Positions 16,632 through 25,075 of a DNA stretch of 29,242 nt are shown piece by piece. Position numbers and translations under genes: made by a program. Below the pieces are notes generated by a model. The model worked only from the letters and a program-made list of their open reading frames with translations, had not been told where the DNA came from and did not search any database. Numbering within the stretch: position 1 is the stretch's first letter; each line of letters begins with the position of its first letter. Source of the stretch: Chloroflexota bacterium (GTDB lineage: Bacteria > Chloroflexota > Dehalococcoidia > UBA3495); the NCBI GenBank assembly GCA_022563275.1, contig JADFNR010000030.1, forward strand, positions 1 to 29,242. Reading direction: 5' to 3'.

Positions 16632-16660
16632 CCCTTGCCAGTTGACGGCAAGGGTTTTTT
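16632..16660 (+). terminator. Intrinsic terminator of the pyr attenuator
   Basis: A perfect 8-bp stem, CCCTTGCC (16632-16639) with GGCAAGGG (16647-16654), and a 7-base loop are followed at once by six T (16655-16660). It lies 40 bases before the pyrR start, so it regulates read-through rather than ending an upstream gene. Confidence 0.9.
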
Positions 16661-16699
16661 GTTGGCCGGTTATGACACGGCGGCCACCCAGGTAAGCGA

Positions 16700-17254
16700 A
16701 TGCAAGAACGACAGATAATGAACCAAGAGGACGTGCGCCGGGCCCTTGATAGGGTGGCCCACGAGATCCTTGAGCGCAACCGGGGAGCGGAAGACCTGGT
16801 GATCGTGGGTATCCACACCAGGGGGGTCCATCTCGCCCGCCGCATCGCCGCGAACCTGGCGAAGTTCGAAGGCGTCGAGGTCCCGGTGGCAACCTTGGAT
16901 GTCAGCCTCTACCGGGACGACCTCCGGGTCCGTGACCAGTCCCAGACCAAGCTCCAGCCCACGGACATACCCATGGGTATCCAAGGCAAGCGCGTGATTC
17001 TGGTTGATGACGTTCTATACACCGGCCGGACCATCCGCGCCGCCATGGACGCTCTGGTGGACTTTGGCCGGCCACAGCAGATCCAGTTGGCCATCCTGTT
17101 GGACCGGGGCCACCGGGAGTTGCCCATCCGGGCTGATTACGTTGGCCAGAACCTGCCCACAGCCATCAGCGAGCGGGTGAAGGTGCGCCTGATGGAGACC
17201 GACGGCACCGACGAGGTGGCCTTGATTTTCGAAGACTTAGAGACGGCGGAATAA
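16700..17254 (+). CDS. pyrR: Bifunctional pyr operon attenuator / uracil phosphoribosyltransferase PyrR
   Basis: PyrR binds UMP and pyr leader RNA to cause termination, and in many species also has uracil phosphoribosyltransferase activity. The 184-residue product has the PRPP-binding motif [13 protein letters not shown] at 99-111, the N-terminal [16 protein letters not shown], and LDVSLYRDD. The length matches the family. It is the first gene of the pyr cluster, directly after an attenuator with a matching PyrR-binding site, which strongly supports a regulatory role. ATG 16700 has AGGTAAG upstream. Five bases separate it from pyrB. Confidence 0.95.
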   Translation: MQERQIMNQEDVRRALDRVAHEILERNRGAEDLVIVGIHTRGVHLARRIAANLAKFEGVEVPVATLDVSLYRDDLRVRDQSQTKLQPTDIPMGIQGKRVILVDDVLYTGRTIRAAMDALVDFGRPQQIQLAILLDRGHRELPIRADYVGQNLPTAISERVKVRLMETDGTDEVALIFEDLETAE

Positions 17255-17259
17255 CAAGT

Positions 17260-18282
17260 ATGAGCCTCTCCAGAACGATCGAAACCCCGGAAATCGACGG
17301 AGCGCTGGCCAAGAAACCAACACCGCGTAAGCACGTCTTGGACCTGGACGATTTCTCCCGAGAGGAGATCGCCGGCGTCTTGGAATCCGCCCGCAGCATG
17401 AAAGAGGTGCTGGGGCGGGATATCAAGAAGGTCCCAGCCCTTCGCGGCAAGGTGGTGGTGACCCTGTTCTACGAGGCCAGCACCCGCACCAGGATCTCAT
17501 TCGAAGAGGCGGGGAAGGTGCTGAGCGCCGACGTGATCAATATGTCGGCGTCGGGCAGCAGCGCCGAAAAGGGCGAGTCGCTGCTGAATACCGCCCTGAC
17601 TATCCAGGCCATGGGCGTGGACACAATCGTGATACGCCACCCCCACTCCGGTGCGCCCTACCTGCTGGCCCAGCACCTGGACAAGGTCAGCGTGATCAAT
17701 GCGGGAGACGGCCTCCACGCTCACCCCACCCAGGCCCTGCTGGACCTTTACACGGTGCAGGACAAGCTGGGCAGTCTGGAAGGTCTGAAGTTGGTCATTG
17801 TTGGCGATGTGCTCCACAGCCGGGTGGCCCGCTCCGACATCTGGGGATTCGCCAAGATGGGGGCCAAAGTGGTCCTGTCCGGGCCCGCCACCCTGATGCC
17901 GGCCGACCTGATGCGCTCAAGTAAGAGCATCGCCCGGTCACCGTTCGCCTCCATGGTTGAGGTGGACACCGACCTGGACCGGGCCATCGAAGGGGCCGAT
18001 GTGGTTATGGCCCTGCGGTTGCAGCAGGAGCGGCAGAATGCCGGGTTCCTACCCAGTCTGCGGGAGTACATCCGCCGCTGGCAGGTCACTGATGCCCGCC
18101 TGGACCGGGCCAAGCCCGGCGTAATGGTGATGCACCCCGGACCGATGAACGAAGGCATCGAGATCAGCACCAGCGTCGCCCACGGCGGAAGCTCGGTGAT
18201 CGAAGAACAGGTTACCAACGGGGTGGCCGTGCGCATGGCCTTGCTCTACCAATTGACCATCGGTCCCGGCCAGGAATCCTAG
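17260..18282 (+). CDS. pyrB: Aspartate carbamoyltransferase catalytic subunit
   Basis: Transfers the carbamoyl group of carbamoyl phosphate to L-aspartate, the committed step of pyrimidine synthesis. Signature motifs are FYEASTRTRISFE (carbamoyl phosphate binding), SSAEKGESLLNT (the Ser/Lys loop from the neighbouring subunit), HPTQALLDLYT and HPGPMNEGIEI. At 340 residues it is about 20-30 longer than usual, the excess being a Lys/Pro-containing N-terminal extension before HVLDLDDFS. No regulatory pyrI is visible nearby. It starts five bases after pyrR and is followed by pyrC 34 bases on. Confidence 0.96.
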   Translation: MSLSRTIETPEIDGALAKKPTPRKHVLDLDDFSREEIAGVLESARSMKEVLGRDIKKVPALRGKVVVTLFYEASTRTRISFEEAGKVLSADVINMSASGSSAEKGESLLNTALTIQAMGVDTIVIRHPHSGAPYLLAQHLDKVSVINAGDGLHAHPTQALLDLYTVQDKLGSLEGLKLVIVGDVLHSRVARSDIWGFAKMGAKVVLSGPATLMPADLMRSSKSIARSPFASMVEVDTDLDRAIEGADVVMALRLQQERQNAGFLPSLREYIRRWQVTDARLDRAKPGVMVMHPGPMNEGIEISTSVAHGGSSVIEEQVTNGVAVRMALLYQLTIGPGQES

Positions 18283-18316
18283 GCCATTATGCAAGACGAA
18301 ATCAAGAACGCGGGAG

Positions 18317-19696
18317 ATGTGTGTGGAAGCCGGTAACATCGTGATTCGCCGCGCCAGGATAGTCGACCCCAGCCGTCAATTGGACCGGGTCGGCGATCTA
18401 TTGATTGGCAGCGGGGAGATATTGGCCGCCGGAAGATTGGGAGTGGACCGCATACCCGACGGCTGCCGGGTCATCGACGGCGCCGGTCTGGTGGCCAGCC
18501 CGGGCTTTATCGACTTGCACTGTCATCTTCGCGAGCCGGGCTTTGAGTACAAAGAGACCATCGCCGCCGGTTCCAGGGCCGCGGCCAAAGGCGGTTTCAC
18601 CACCCTCTGCGCCATGCCCAACACCGACCCTCCCATCGACAACGCCGCGGTGGTCGAATTCATCCATCAGCGGGCCCGCCGAGATTCTGTGGTGCGTATC
18701 CTGCCCATCGGATGTGTCACCAAGGGGCGGAAGGGCCACCAACTTGCCGAGATGGAAGAGCTGGCCAGCGCCGGCGTGGTGGCCTTCAGCGACGACGGCG
18801 ACCCGGTATACGACGCCAACCTGATGCGCCTGGCGCTGATCTACAGCTTGGACCTGGGCCTGCCCATCAGCAACCATTGCCAGGACCTTTCGCTGTCTTG
18901 CAACGGAGTCATGGCCGAAGGCCCGGTGGCGACGCACCTGGGCTTGGATGGCATCCCCGCCGCGGCGGAAGAGGCGATGATCGCCAGAGACATCGCCCTG
19001 GCCGAGGCCACCGGCGGACGGCTCCATATCGCCCACCTCAGCACCGCCGGCAGCGTGCCCCTGGTGCGCGAGGCCAAGGAGCGGGGTCTTTCGGTGACGG
19101 CTGAGGTCTGCCCGCACCACCTGACAACCACCGAACAATGGGTAATGGGCCGCAAGGGCGAGCCCGCCGTTGCGGCCGGCGGACTGGCCTACGACACCAG
19201 CACCAAGGTATATCCGCCGCTGCGCTCCCAAAGGGACGTTGACGCTCTGGTCCAAGCCCTGGCCGACGGTGTGATCGACTGCATCGCCACCGACCACGCA
19301 CCCCATGACCTGACCAGCAAACAGGTTACCTACCAGGAAGCGGCCTTCGGCATCAGCGTGTTGGAGACGGCTTTGGGCTCACTGCTGCAGTTGGTCCATA
19401 CCAATAAATTGAGCATGGGCGCCATGGTTGACCGGTTGACCGCCGGACCGGCCAGGGTATTGGGCGAGAGCTACTCGGACCTGGCCTCGCTGCAGCCCGG
19501 CACCACCGCCGACATCGTACTGTTCGACCCGGAACAGGAATGGACGGTGGATACCTCGGAGTTCGAGTCGAAGGGCAGAAACACGCCCCTGGAGGGCACA
19601 ACACTTAAAGGCCGGGTGGTGGCCACATTCGTATCGGGAAGCCTGGTCTACGAAGGTCCGGGCCTGAAGTTTGAACAGCCCCATGCCAAAGCTTAA
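18317..19696 (+). CDS. pyrC: Dihydroorotase
   Basis: Zinc amidohydrolase that cyclises N-carbamoyl-L-aspartate to dihydroorotate. The metal-binding motif is DLHCHLREPGFEYKET, followed by TTLCAMPNTDPP, later metal-site histidines in SNHCQD and HIAHLSTA, and ATDHAPH near the C-terminus. This is the longer class I type (about 430-460 residues). ATG 18317 lies directly against GGGAG with no spacing, so the GTG two codons later (18323), six bases from GGGAG, may be the true start. It is the third gene of the pyr operon, after which a palindromic repeat interrupts the run before carA. Confidence 0.95.
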   Translation: MCVEAGNIVIRRARIVDPSRQLDRVGDLLIGSGEILAAGRLGVDRIPDGCRVIDGAGLVASPGFIDLHCHLREPGFEYKETIAAGSRAAAKGGFTTLCAMPNTDPPIDNAAVVEFIHQRARRDSVVRILPIGCVTKGRKGHQLAEMEELASAGVVAFSDDGDPVYDANLMRLALIYSLDLGLPISNHCQDLSLSCNGVMAEGPVATHLGLDGIPAAAEEAMIARDIALAEATGGRLHIAHLSTAGSVPLVREAKERGLSVTAEVCPHHLTTTEQWVMGRKGEPAVAAGGLAYDTSTKVYPPLRSQRDVDALVQALADGVIDCIATDHAPHDLTSKQVTYQEAAFGISVLETALGSLLQLVHTNKLSMGAMVDRLTAGPARVLGESYSDLASLQPGTTADIVLFDPEQEWTVDTSEFESKGRNTPLEGTTLKGRVVATFVSGSLVYEGPGLKFEQPHAKA

Positions 19697-19761
19697 ATGT
19701 CTGCAGAAAAAGCAAACGTGCTAGAGCCTATATCAAAATTCTGTACGACCGGCGGCCGGGT

Positions 19762-19826
19762 CCTTCGACAGGCTCAGGACGAACGGAGGAGGAACCCCAG
19801 TCCGTTCGTGGTGAGCTTGTCGAACT
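19762..19826. repeat. REP-like inverted pair between pyrC and carA
   Basis: Two 25-base arms (19762-19786 and 19802-19826) match as inverted copies at 20 of 25 positions, with a 15-base spacer. Arm cores are TTCGACAGGCTCAGGACGAA and CGTTCGTGGTGAGCTTGTCG. The transcript could fold into a long hairpin inside the pyr operon. The second arm is related to the element at 31-55. No gene is seen in the 229 bases between pyrC and carA. Confidence 0.7.
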
Positions 19827-19925
19827 ATTTTGCGCAGTGGCTTCAAGGGTCTAATCGGACGCAGCGGGCGGCAAGTCAGCTCTTGGTTGGCGCCGGGAAC
19901 CATAATCTTGACCAAAATTTTTACT

Positions 19926-21041
19926 ATGGACGGGTGCGCTAGATTGCACGAGCCAGCCTATCTGGTCCTGGAAGACGGCTCAATCCACGAAGGTGTTAGC
20001 TTCGGCGCCGCGGTAGAAGGCCTTGGCGAGGTGGTGTTCAACACCAGCATGACCGGTTATCAAGAGGTCCTGACCGACCCGTCCTATGCCGGACAACTGG
20101 TGACCCTCACCTATCCGTTGGTCGGAAATTACGGGATCAATTCCCAGGACTTTGAATCGTCCCGGATCCAAGTGGCCGGACTGATCGTGCGGGAGCATTG
20201 CGATCTGCCCAGCCACGGGCGCAGCGAGCGCACCCTGCACGAGTTCCTGGCTGACCAGGGCATCCCCGGCATCGCCGAGATCGACACCAGGGCGGTCACT
20301 CGGCGGCTGCGTTCCCGAGGCGTCATGCTGGGCACCATCACCCATGGCGCGCCGGACGCAGCCCTGAAGCGGCTGCGGGACGCCCCTGCCTACGGGGACC
20401 GGGACTACGTCGCCACGGTCAGCACCAGGGAACAATATGATTGGAATTCAGGTGGTGATGAGCAGCCCGGCGCCAAGCACCGAATATTGGTCACCGACTG
20501 CGGTCTCAAATACAGCATCCTGCGCCACTTGCGCCGCCGCGGCTGCCAGGTGACCGTGGTGCCGGCGGCCACACCGGCCGAGGAACTGCTGGCTATGAAG
20601 CCATCCGGGATACTATTTTCCCCCGGACCCGGAGACCCCAGATTGTTGGACTACGTGGTCGATAACACCCGCAAGGTATTGGGCCGCGTTCCGGTGATGG
20701 GGATCTGTTTGGGACACCAGATCATCGCCCGCGCCCTGGGCGCGGAAACCTTCAAACTAAAATTCGGCCACCGGGGCGGGAATCATCCCGTAAAAGACCT
20801 GGCCGACGGCCGCATTTACATAACCTCCCAGAACCATGGTTACGCTGTGAGTCCCGACAAATTACCCTCAGGCTTGGAAGTCTCACACATCAACTTAAAT
20901 GACCAAACTGTGGAAGGATTTCGCCATAAAGACCTGCCGCTGTTTACCATACAATATCACTCCGAGGCTTCACCTGGGCCCAGGGACAATGAATACCTCT
21001 TCGACCAGTTCATCGAGATGGTTGAAGATTTTCATGGCTAA
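19926..21041 (+). CDS. carA: Carbamoyl phosphate synthase small (glutaminase) subunit
   Basis: The glutamine amidotransferase subunit that supplies ammonia to CarB. The N-terminal CarA-specific domain shows LVLEDGSIHEGVSFGA and VVFNTSMTGYQEVLTDPSY. The class I GATase has Cys261 in GICLGHQ with His345 and Glu347 in QYHSEASPGP. ATG 19926 gives 371 residues and the expected N-terminus. No clear ribosome site precedes it, and an open frame extends further upstream through the repeat region without homology-like sequence. Separate initiation or a short leader is possible: CATAAT at 19901-19906 could be a -10. It is followed by an unidentified small ORF and then carB. Confidence 0.95.
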   Translation: MDGCARLHEPAYLVLEDGSIHEGVSFGAAVEGLGEVVFNTSMTGYQEVLTDPSYAGQLVTLTYPLVGNYGINSQDFESSRIQVAGLIVREHCDLPSHGRSERTLHEFLADQGIPGIAEIDTRAVTRRLRSRGVMLGTITHGAPDAALKRLRDAPAYGDRDYVATVSTREQYDWNSGGDEQPGAKHRILVTDCGLKYSILRHLRRRGCQVTVVPAATPAEELLAMKPSGILFSPGPGDPRLLDYVVDNTRKVLGRVPVMGICLGHQIIARALGAETFKLKFGHRGGNHPVKDLADGRIYITSQNHGYAVSPDKLPSGLEVSHINLNDQTVEGFRHKDLPLFTIQYHSEASPGPRDNEYLFDQFIEMVEDFHG

Positions 21042-21087
21042 CGTTCACTAGGCCCCGATCCAGGTTCAGAAGCCAAGAAATGATATC

Positions 21088-21105
21088 TGGGCGCGCCGGC
21101 GCCCA
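21088..21105 (+). other. Stable hairpin downstream of carA
   Basis: TGGGCGC-GCCG-GCGCCCA forms a perfect 7-bp GC-rich stem with a four-base loop, 47 bases after the carA stop. No T-run follows, so it is not a standard intrinsic terminator. It may stabilise the 3' end of the carA message or cause pausing. Confidence 0.5.
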
Positions 21106-21219
21106 TCGATCTGAGGAGGCTGCCACTGATTCAATGGCGATTTACGGATAGGGCGATCTGAAAAAGCCCGACCTACTGATTCCAGCCCCGACAGGCGTGT
21201 AATTTTTGGAGGATTATTA

Positions 21220-21636
21220 ATGTCTTCATTCGCCATGTTTCTACTGGAGGGGGGTGTGGATGTGGCGGTGGCGGTTGATTTTTCGGGGGTTGCCTCTTTA
21301 CTCGAAGAGGAAACGGCCCGCTATTCATGTGGTGAGTACATTTACAAAGTTAGAGCAGGCAAAGGGACGATAGGGAAGCGCTGGGACCTGGTGATTAACG
21401 CCGTGGACCCGCACATGGAAGGCCAGCCCCTGTTTCCCTTGGGACGGATCGAGATTGAACCCGCCGGAGAGGGGATGGTGAACCTCAAAGTTCCTCCCCG
21501 TATCGAGCAAACGGTCCATGGGGAAGATGCCGCGGATTGGGACGGCAGACTCTTCGGCTCGTTCATCTCCCAGTTATTGAACTCGTTGCATTCGCGGCGG
21601 TTGATAGACCTGCCGGGTCTGCTTCCTACCGGTTGA
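21220..21636 (+). CDS. Unidentified 138-residue protein between carA and carB
   Basis: I do not recognise a family. The ATG has a strong GGAGG ribosome site eight bases upstream, the best sign that it is real. The sequence is soluble, acidic and mixed, with GKRWDLVINAVDPH and IEIEPAGEGMVNLKVPPR suggesting beta strands and a C-terminal helix FGSFISQLLNSLHS. No signal peptide or membrane helix is seen. It uses less GC in third codon positions than its neighbours, which could indicate a recent or fast-evolving gene. It sits in the 719-base gap between carA and carB, on the same strand, so it is probably co-transcribed. A role in pyrimidine or arginine metabolism is suggested only by position. 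Confidence 0.6.
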   Translation: MSSFAMFLLEGGVDVAVAVDFSGVASLLEEETARYSCGEYIYKVRAGKGTIGKRWDLVINAVDPHMEGQPLFPLGRIEIEPAGEGMVNLKVPPRIEQTVHGEDAADWDGRLFGSFISQLLNSLHSRRLIDLPGLLPTG

Positions 21637-21720
21637 TTCGCAGCTGATTCTGGCCGCGCTGGGTGGCCGTATAGCCAAATAGCGCAGCCGGGTATACCAT
21701 CGGTACGCAGATTTCTCAGA

Positions 21721-21755
21721 CCCCAGATGGGGGCCGTGGCCGCAGAGCACTGCGG
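21721..21755 (+). promoter_or_regulatory. Two hairpins at the carB translation start
   Basis: CCCC-AGAT-GGGG (21721-21732) is followed by a perfect CCGCAG-AGCA-CTGCGG (21740-21755). The second stem ends five bases before the GTG start and takes up the first bases of the only purine-rich ribosome site, GGAAAGG (21754-21760). The structure could restrain carB initiation. Confidence 0.5.
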
Positions 21756-21760
21756 AAAGG

Positions 21761-24700
21761 GTGGTTGACATCCCCGACAAGCCAAAAAAGGTGCTCGTGA
21801 TCGGCTCCGGCCCCATTGTGATTGGGCAAGCAGCAGAGTTCGACTACGCCGGCACTCAGGCTTGCAAATCCCTCCGGGAGGAGGGCGTTACAACCGTCCT
21901 GGTCAATTCCAATCCGGCCACGATCATGACCGACCAGGGCATCGCGGACCGTGTATATATCGAGCCGCTCACGGTGGAGGTCCTGGAGAGGATCATCCAA
22001 CGGGAGCGGCCCGATGGCATTTTACCCACCCTGGGCGGCCAGACCGGCCTGAACCTGGCCGTGGCCCTGGCCGATGCCGGTGTCCTGGAGCGCTACGACG
22101 TCGGCCTGCTGGGCACCCCCTTGGAGACCATCCGGCGCTCTGAGGACCGGGAATTCTTCCGAACCTTTCTCCACGAGATCGGCGAGCCCGAACCTGAAAA
22201 CGTCAGCGTCACCACCATGGATGAGGCCTTGGCCGCCGCCAAACGGATGGGCCTTCCCTTGGTGATTCGGCCCGCCTACACCCTGGGCGGCAGCGGCGGC
22301 GGAATCGCCAACACTCAAGAGGAGTTCGAGAACTTCGTGCGTTCTGGTCTGGCGGCCAGCCCCATCTCGCAGGTGCTGCTGGAACGCTCTTTGGTTGGTT
22401 GGAAAGAGATCGAGTACGAGGTGATGCGGGACAGCGCGGACAATTGCATCACCATCTGCAACATGGAAAACCTGGACCCCATGGGCGTCCACACCGGCGA
22501 CAGCATCGTGGTCGCTCCCAGCCAGACCCTGAGCGATCAGGAATACCAGATGCTACGCTCGGCCAGTCTCAAGATCATCCGGGGACTGGGTATCGAGGGC
22601 GGGTGTAATGTCCAATTCGCCCTGCAACCCCATCCCAAGGTCTCCAAGGCCCTCGGGCAGGAATGGGAACCGGAGTCGCCTTACTTCGTGATTGAGGTCA
22701 ACCCCCGGGTCAGCCGGAGTTCGGCCCTGGCCAGCAAGGCTACCGGCTACCCCATAGCCAGGGTTGCCGCCAAGATAGCGGTGGGCAAGAAACTGGACGA
22801 GATCGAAAACGCCGTTACGAAACAGACCACGGCCGCCTTCGAACCCGCCATGGACTACTGCGTACTCAAGATTCCGCGCTGGCCCTTCGACAAATTCCCC
22901 CACGGCGACCGCAGCATCAACACCCAGATGAAATCCACGGGAGAGGCGATGGTCATCGAGCGGTCCTTCGAGGCCGCCTTGCAGAAGGGCGTCCGCGCCC
23001 TGGAATTAAGCGGCCGCTCCTTGCTCTGGGAGGACCCGGCCTGGCGGACGAAGGGGGAACTGTCCCTGGACCGGTTGCCTCTCAGTCCCAATGACGAACG
23101 GCTGTGGGCGTTGATGTCGGCCCTGCGCCAAGGCGCGACCGTCGATGCCTTGGTTGACCATACCTACATCGATCCTTGGTTCCTAAACGCCCTAGAGCGC
23201 ATCGTGAAGATGGAACGCCGGTTGCTGGGCGAACAGCTCACGCCCAAGCTGCTGAAGTCCGCAAAGCGGATGGGATTTTCCGACAGCCAGGTGGGCACCC
23301 TGGCGGACATGCTGGCGGAACAAGTGCGCAACCAACGTCACGAATGGGGCCTGAGGCCGGTTTACAAGACCGTGGACACCTGTGCCGCCGAATTTGAGGC
23401 CGTCACCCCCTATTACTACAGCACCTATGACGTGGAGAATGAGGCCCTTCCGCTGGAGGGCAAGAAGGCGGTGGTCATCGGCAGCGGGCCGATCCGCATC
23501 GGCCAGGGCATCGAATTCGACTACTGCAGCGTCCACGCATCCTGGGCGCTCTCCGAAGCCGGGGTCCGCAGCATAATGATTAACTCCAACCCGGAGACCG
23601 TGTCCACCGACTTCGACGCCAGCGACCGGCTGTATTTCGAACCCCTGGACGAGGAATCGGTGCGGGACATCCTGGAGAACGAAGAGGTGGACAACGTGAT
23701 CCCCCCTTCGGTGGTCCAATTCGGCGGCCAAACGGCCATTAACCTCTCCCAGTCGCTGGCCATGGCCGGCATGCCGATCCTTGGCTCCAGCGCCGAGGTC
23801 ATCGACATAGCCTCCGACAGGCATAAATTCGAGGATTTTCTCTCCCGGTTGGGTATCCCTCAGCCGCCGGGCGCGGCAGTGACTTCGGTGGAAGGGGCGC
23901 TGCAGGTGGCCCAGAACATCGGGTATCCCGCCGTGGTCCGGCCCAGCTACGTTCTTGGCGGGCGGGCCATGGAGATCGTCCAGAACGCTACCGAGCTGAT
24001 CCACTACATCACGGCGGCCACGGAGATGTCCCCAGACCGGCCGGTGCTGCTCGACCGGTACATGGAGGGCAAAGAGTGCGAAGTCGATGCCATCTGCGAC
24101 GGCGAAGTGGTGCTGATTCCCGGCATCATGGAGCACGTAGAACGAGCCGGCGTCCACAGCGGCGATTCCATGGCCATCTATCCCAGCCAGAACCTTAGTC
24201 CCAGGGAAGTGGACACCATCGTCGACTACACCACCCGCATCGGCTTGGCCCTGGGGGTGAAGGGCCTGATGAACGTCCAGTTCGTCATCCATGGGGGCGC
24301 CGCCTACCGCAGCCCCAATACTCCTCAAGACGACAGCGAACCCACCACGGTATACATAATCGAGGTCAATCCCCGGGGCAGCCGGACCATCCCGTTCATC
24401 TCCAAATTGACCGGCGTGCCGGTGGCGAAGCTGGCGACCCGGGTGATGCTGGGAGACACCCTGGAGAAACTGGGCTACCCTGGAGGTCTGTGGCCGGCAC
24501 GGGACTTGGTGGGCGTGAAAGCTCCGGTGTTCTCAATGGCCAAGCTGGTGGGAGTGGACTGGCATCTGGGCCCTGAGATGAAATCCACCGGCGAGGTGAT
24601 GGGAGTCGACCGGGACTACCCCAGGGCTCTCACCAAAGCGCTTCTGGCGGCCAACCTGGACCTGAGACCGCATACTGGAATACTGCTCAGCATCGCCGAC

Positions 24701-25072
24701 CAGCACAAGGCGGAAGCCGTTTCTCTGGTGCGGGACCTTAACAAGGCGGGATGCCTCCTCTACGCCACCGAGGGAACGGCCGCGATGATCTCGGCCATGG
24801 GATTGCCGGTGAACATGACCACCAAGAAGCTCAGTGAAGGCCACCCCAACGTGGTGGATGTGATCGAAGACGGCAGCGTGAGTGCGGTGGTCAACACCAT
24901 ATCCGGTGCGCCGGATGTCATGCGGGACGGGTTCTACATCCGGAGGGCGGCGGTGGAGAAACACATACCCTGCTTCACTTCTTTAGACACCGCCAGGGCT
25001 GCGGCCGAGAGCCTCTCGATCGAACCGGAGTACGACATTGCGACCATCGACGAATACTTGGAAGGCCGCTAA
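21761..25072 (+). CDS. carB: Carbamoyl phosphate synthase large subunit
   Basis: Makes carbamoyl phosphate from bicarbonate, ammonia and two ATP for pyrimidine and arginine synthesis. Two homologous ATP-grasp halves are visible: the first starts KKVLVIGSGPIVIGQAAEFD, the second KKAVVIGSGPIRIGQ near residue 570. The oligomerisation region lies between them, and a C-terminal MGS-like allosteric domain starts near residue 970 (GILLSIAD). Length (1103) is slightly above the usual 1070. GTG 21761 is the only reasonable start, placed directly after GGAAAGG, and hairpins precede it. Its stop lies three bases from the stop of the convergent ornithine cyclodeaminase-like gene. Confidence 0.97.
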   Translation: MVDIPDKPKKVLVIGSGPIVIGQAAEFDYAGTQACKSLREEGVTTVLVNSNPATIMTDQGIADRVYIEPLTVEVLERIIQRERPDGILPTLGGQTGLNLAVALADAGVLERYDVGLLGTPLETIRRSEDREFFRTFLHEIGEPEPENVSVTTMDEALAAAKRMGLPLVIRPAYTLGGSGGGIANTQEEFENFVRSGLAASPISQVLLERSLVGWKEIEYEVMRDSADNCITICNMENLDPMGVHTGDSIVVAPSQTLSDQEYQMLRSASLKIIRGLGIEGGCNVQFALQPHPKVSKALGQEWEPESPYFVIEVNPRVSRSSALASKATGYPIARVAAKIAVGKKLDEIENAVTKQTTAAFEPAMDYCVLKIPRWPFDKFPHGDRSINTQMKSTGEAMVIERSFEAALQKGVRALELSGRSLLWEDPAWRTKGELSLDRLPLSPNDERLWALMSALRQGATVDALVDHTYIDPWFLNALERIVKMERRLLGEQLTPKLLKSAKRMGFSDSQVGTLADMLAEQVRNQRHEWGLRPVYKTVDTCAAEFEAVTPYYYSTYDVENEALPLEGKKAVVIGSGPIRIGQGIEFDYCSVHASWALSEAGVRSIMINSNPETVSTDFDASDRLYFEPLDEESVRDILENEEVDNVIPPSVVQFGGQTAINLSQSLAMAGMPILGSSAEVIDIASDRHKFEDFLSRLGIPQPPGAAVTSVEGALQVAQNIGYPAVVRPSYVLGGRAMEIVQNATELIHYITAATEMSPDRPVLLDRYMEGKECEVDAICDGEVVLIPGIMEHVERAGVHSGDSMAIYPSQNLSPREVDTIVDYTTRIGLALGVKGLMNVQFVIHGGAAYRSPNTPQDDSEPTTVYIIEVNPRGSRTIPFISKLTGVPVAKLATRVMLGDTLEKLGYPGGLWPARDLVGVKAPVFSMAKLVGVDWHLGPEMKSTGEVMGVDRDYPRALTKALLAANLDLRPHTGILLSIADQHKAEAVSLVRDLNKAGCLLYATEGTAAMISAMGLPVNMTTKKLSEGHPNVVDVIEDGSVSAVVNTISGAPDVMRDGFYIRRAAVEKHIPCFTSLDTARAAAESLSIEPEYDIATIDEYLEGR

Positions 25073-25075
25073 CCT

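Larger units (their letters stand above)
16475..16699 (+). promoter_or_regulatory. pyr operon leader with PyrR-dependent attenuator
   Basis: A -10-like TAAGATAAT occurs at 16475-16483 with a poor -35 (TTATGC at 16452-16457). From about 16490 the leader contains, in order, a PyrR-binding element (16548-16580), an antiterminator partner and an intrinsic terminator (16632-16660) before pyrR at 16700. CTGGCAA at 16563-16569, inside the PyrR-binding loop, is exactly complementary to TTGCCAG at 16635-16641, which includes most of the terminator's left arm. Thus PyrR binding should free the terminator arm and stop transcription when UMP is high. This matches the attenuation described for Bacillus pyr genes. 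Confidence 0.8.

Noticed and set aside
18398..19306. Minus-strand open frame (302 codons) inside pyrC
   Set aside because: It lies wholly opposite a clear dihydroorotase gene and shows no recognisable domain; a shadow frame.
19830..19925. N-terminal extension of carA from an upstream in-frame start
   Set aside because: The 32 extra codons overlap the repeat region and do not look like CarA, whose normal N-terminus begins just after ATG 19926.
23192..24328. Long minus-strand open frame (378 codons) inside carB
   Set aside because: It is antisense to the conserved second synthetase half of carB. His/Gly/Val/Asp-rich composition is typical of shadow frames in GC-rich genes.
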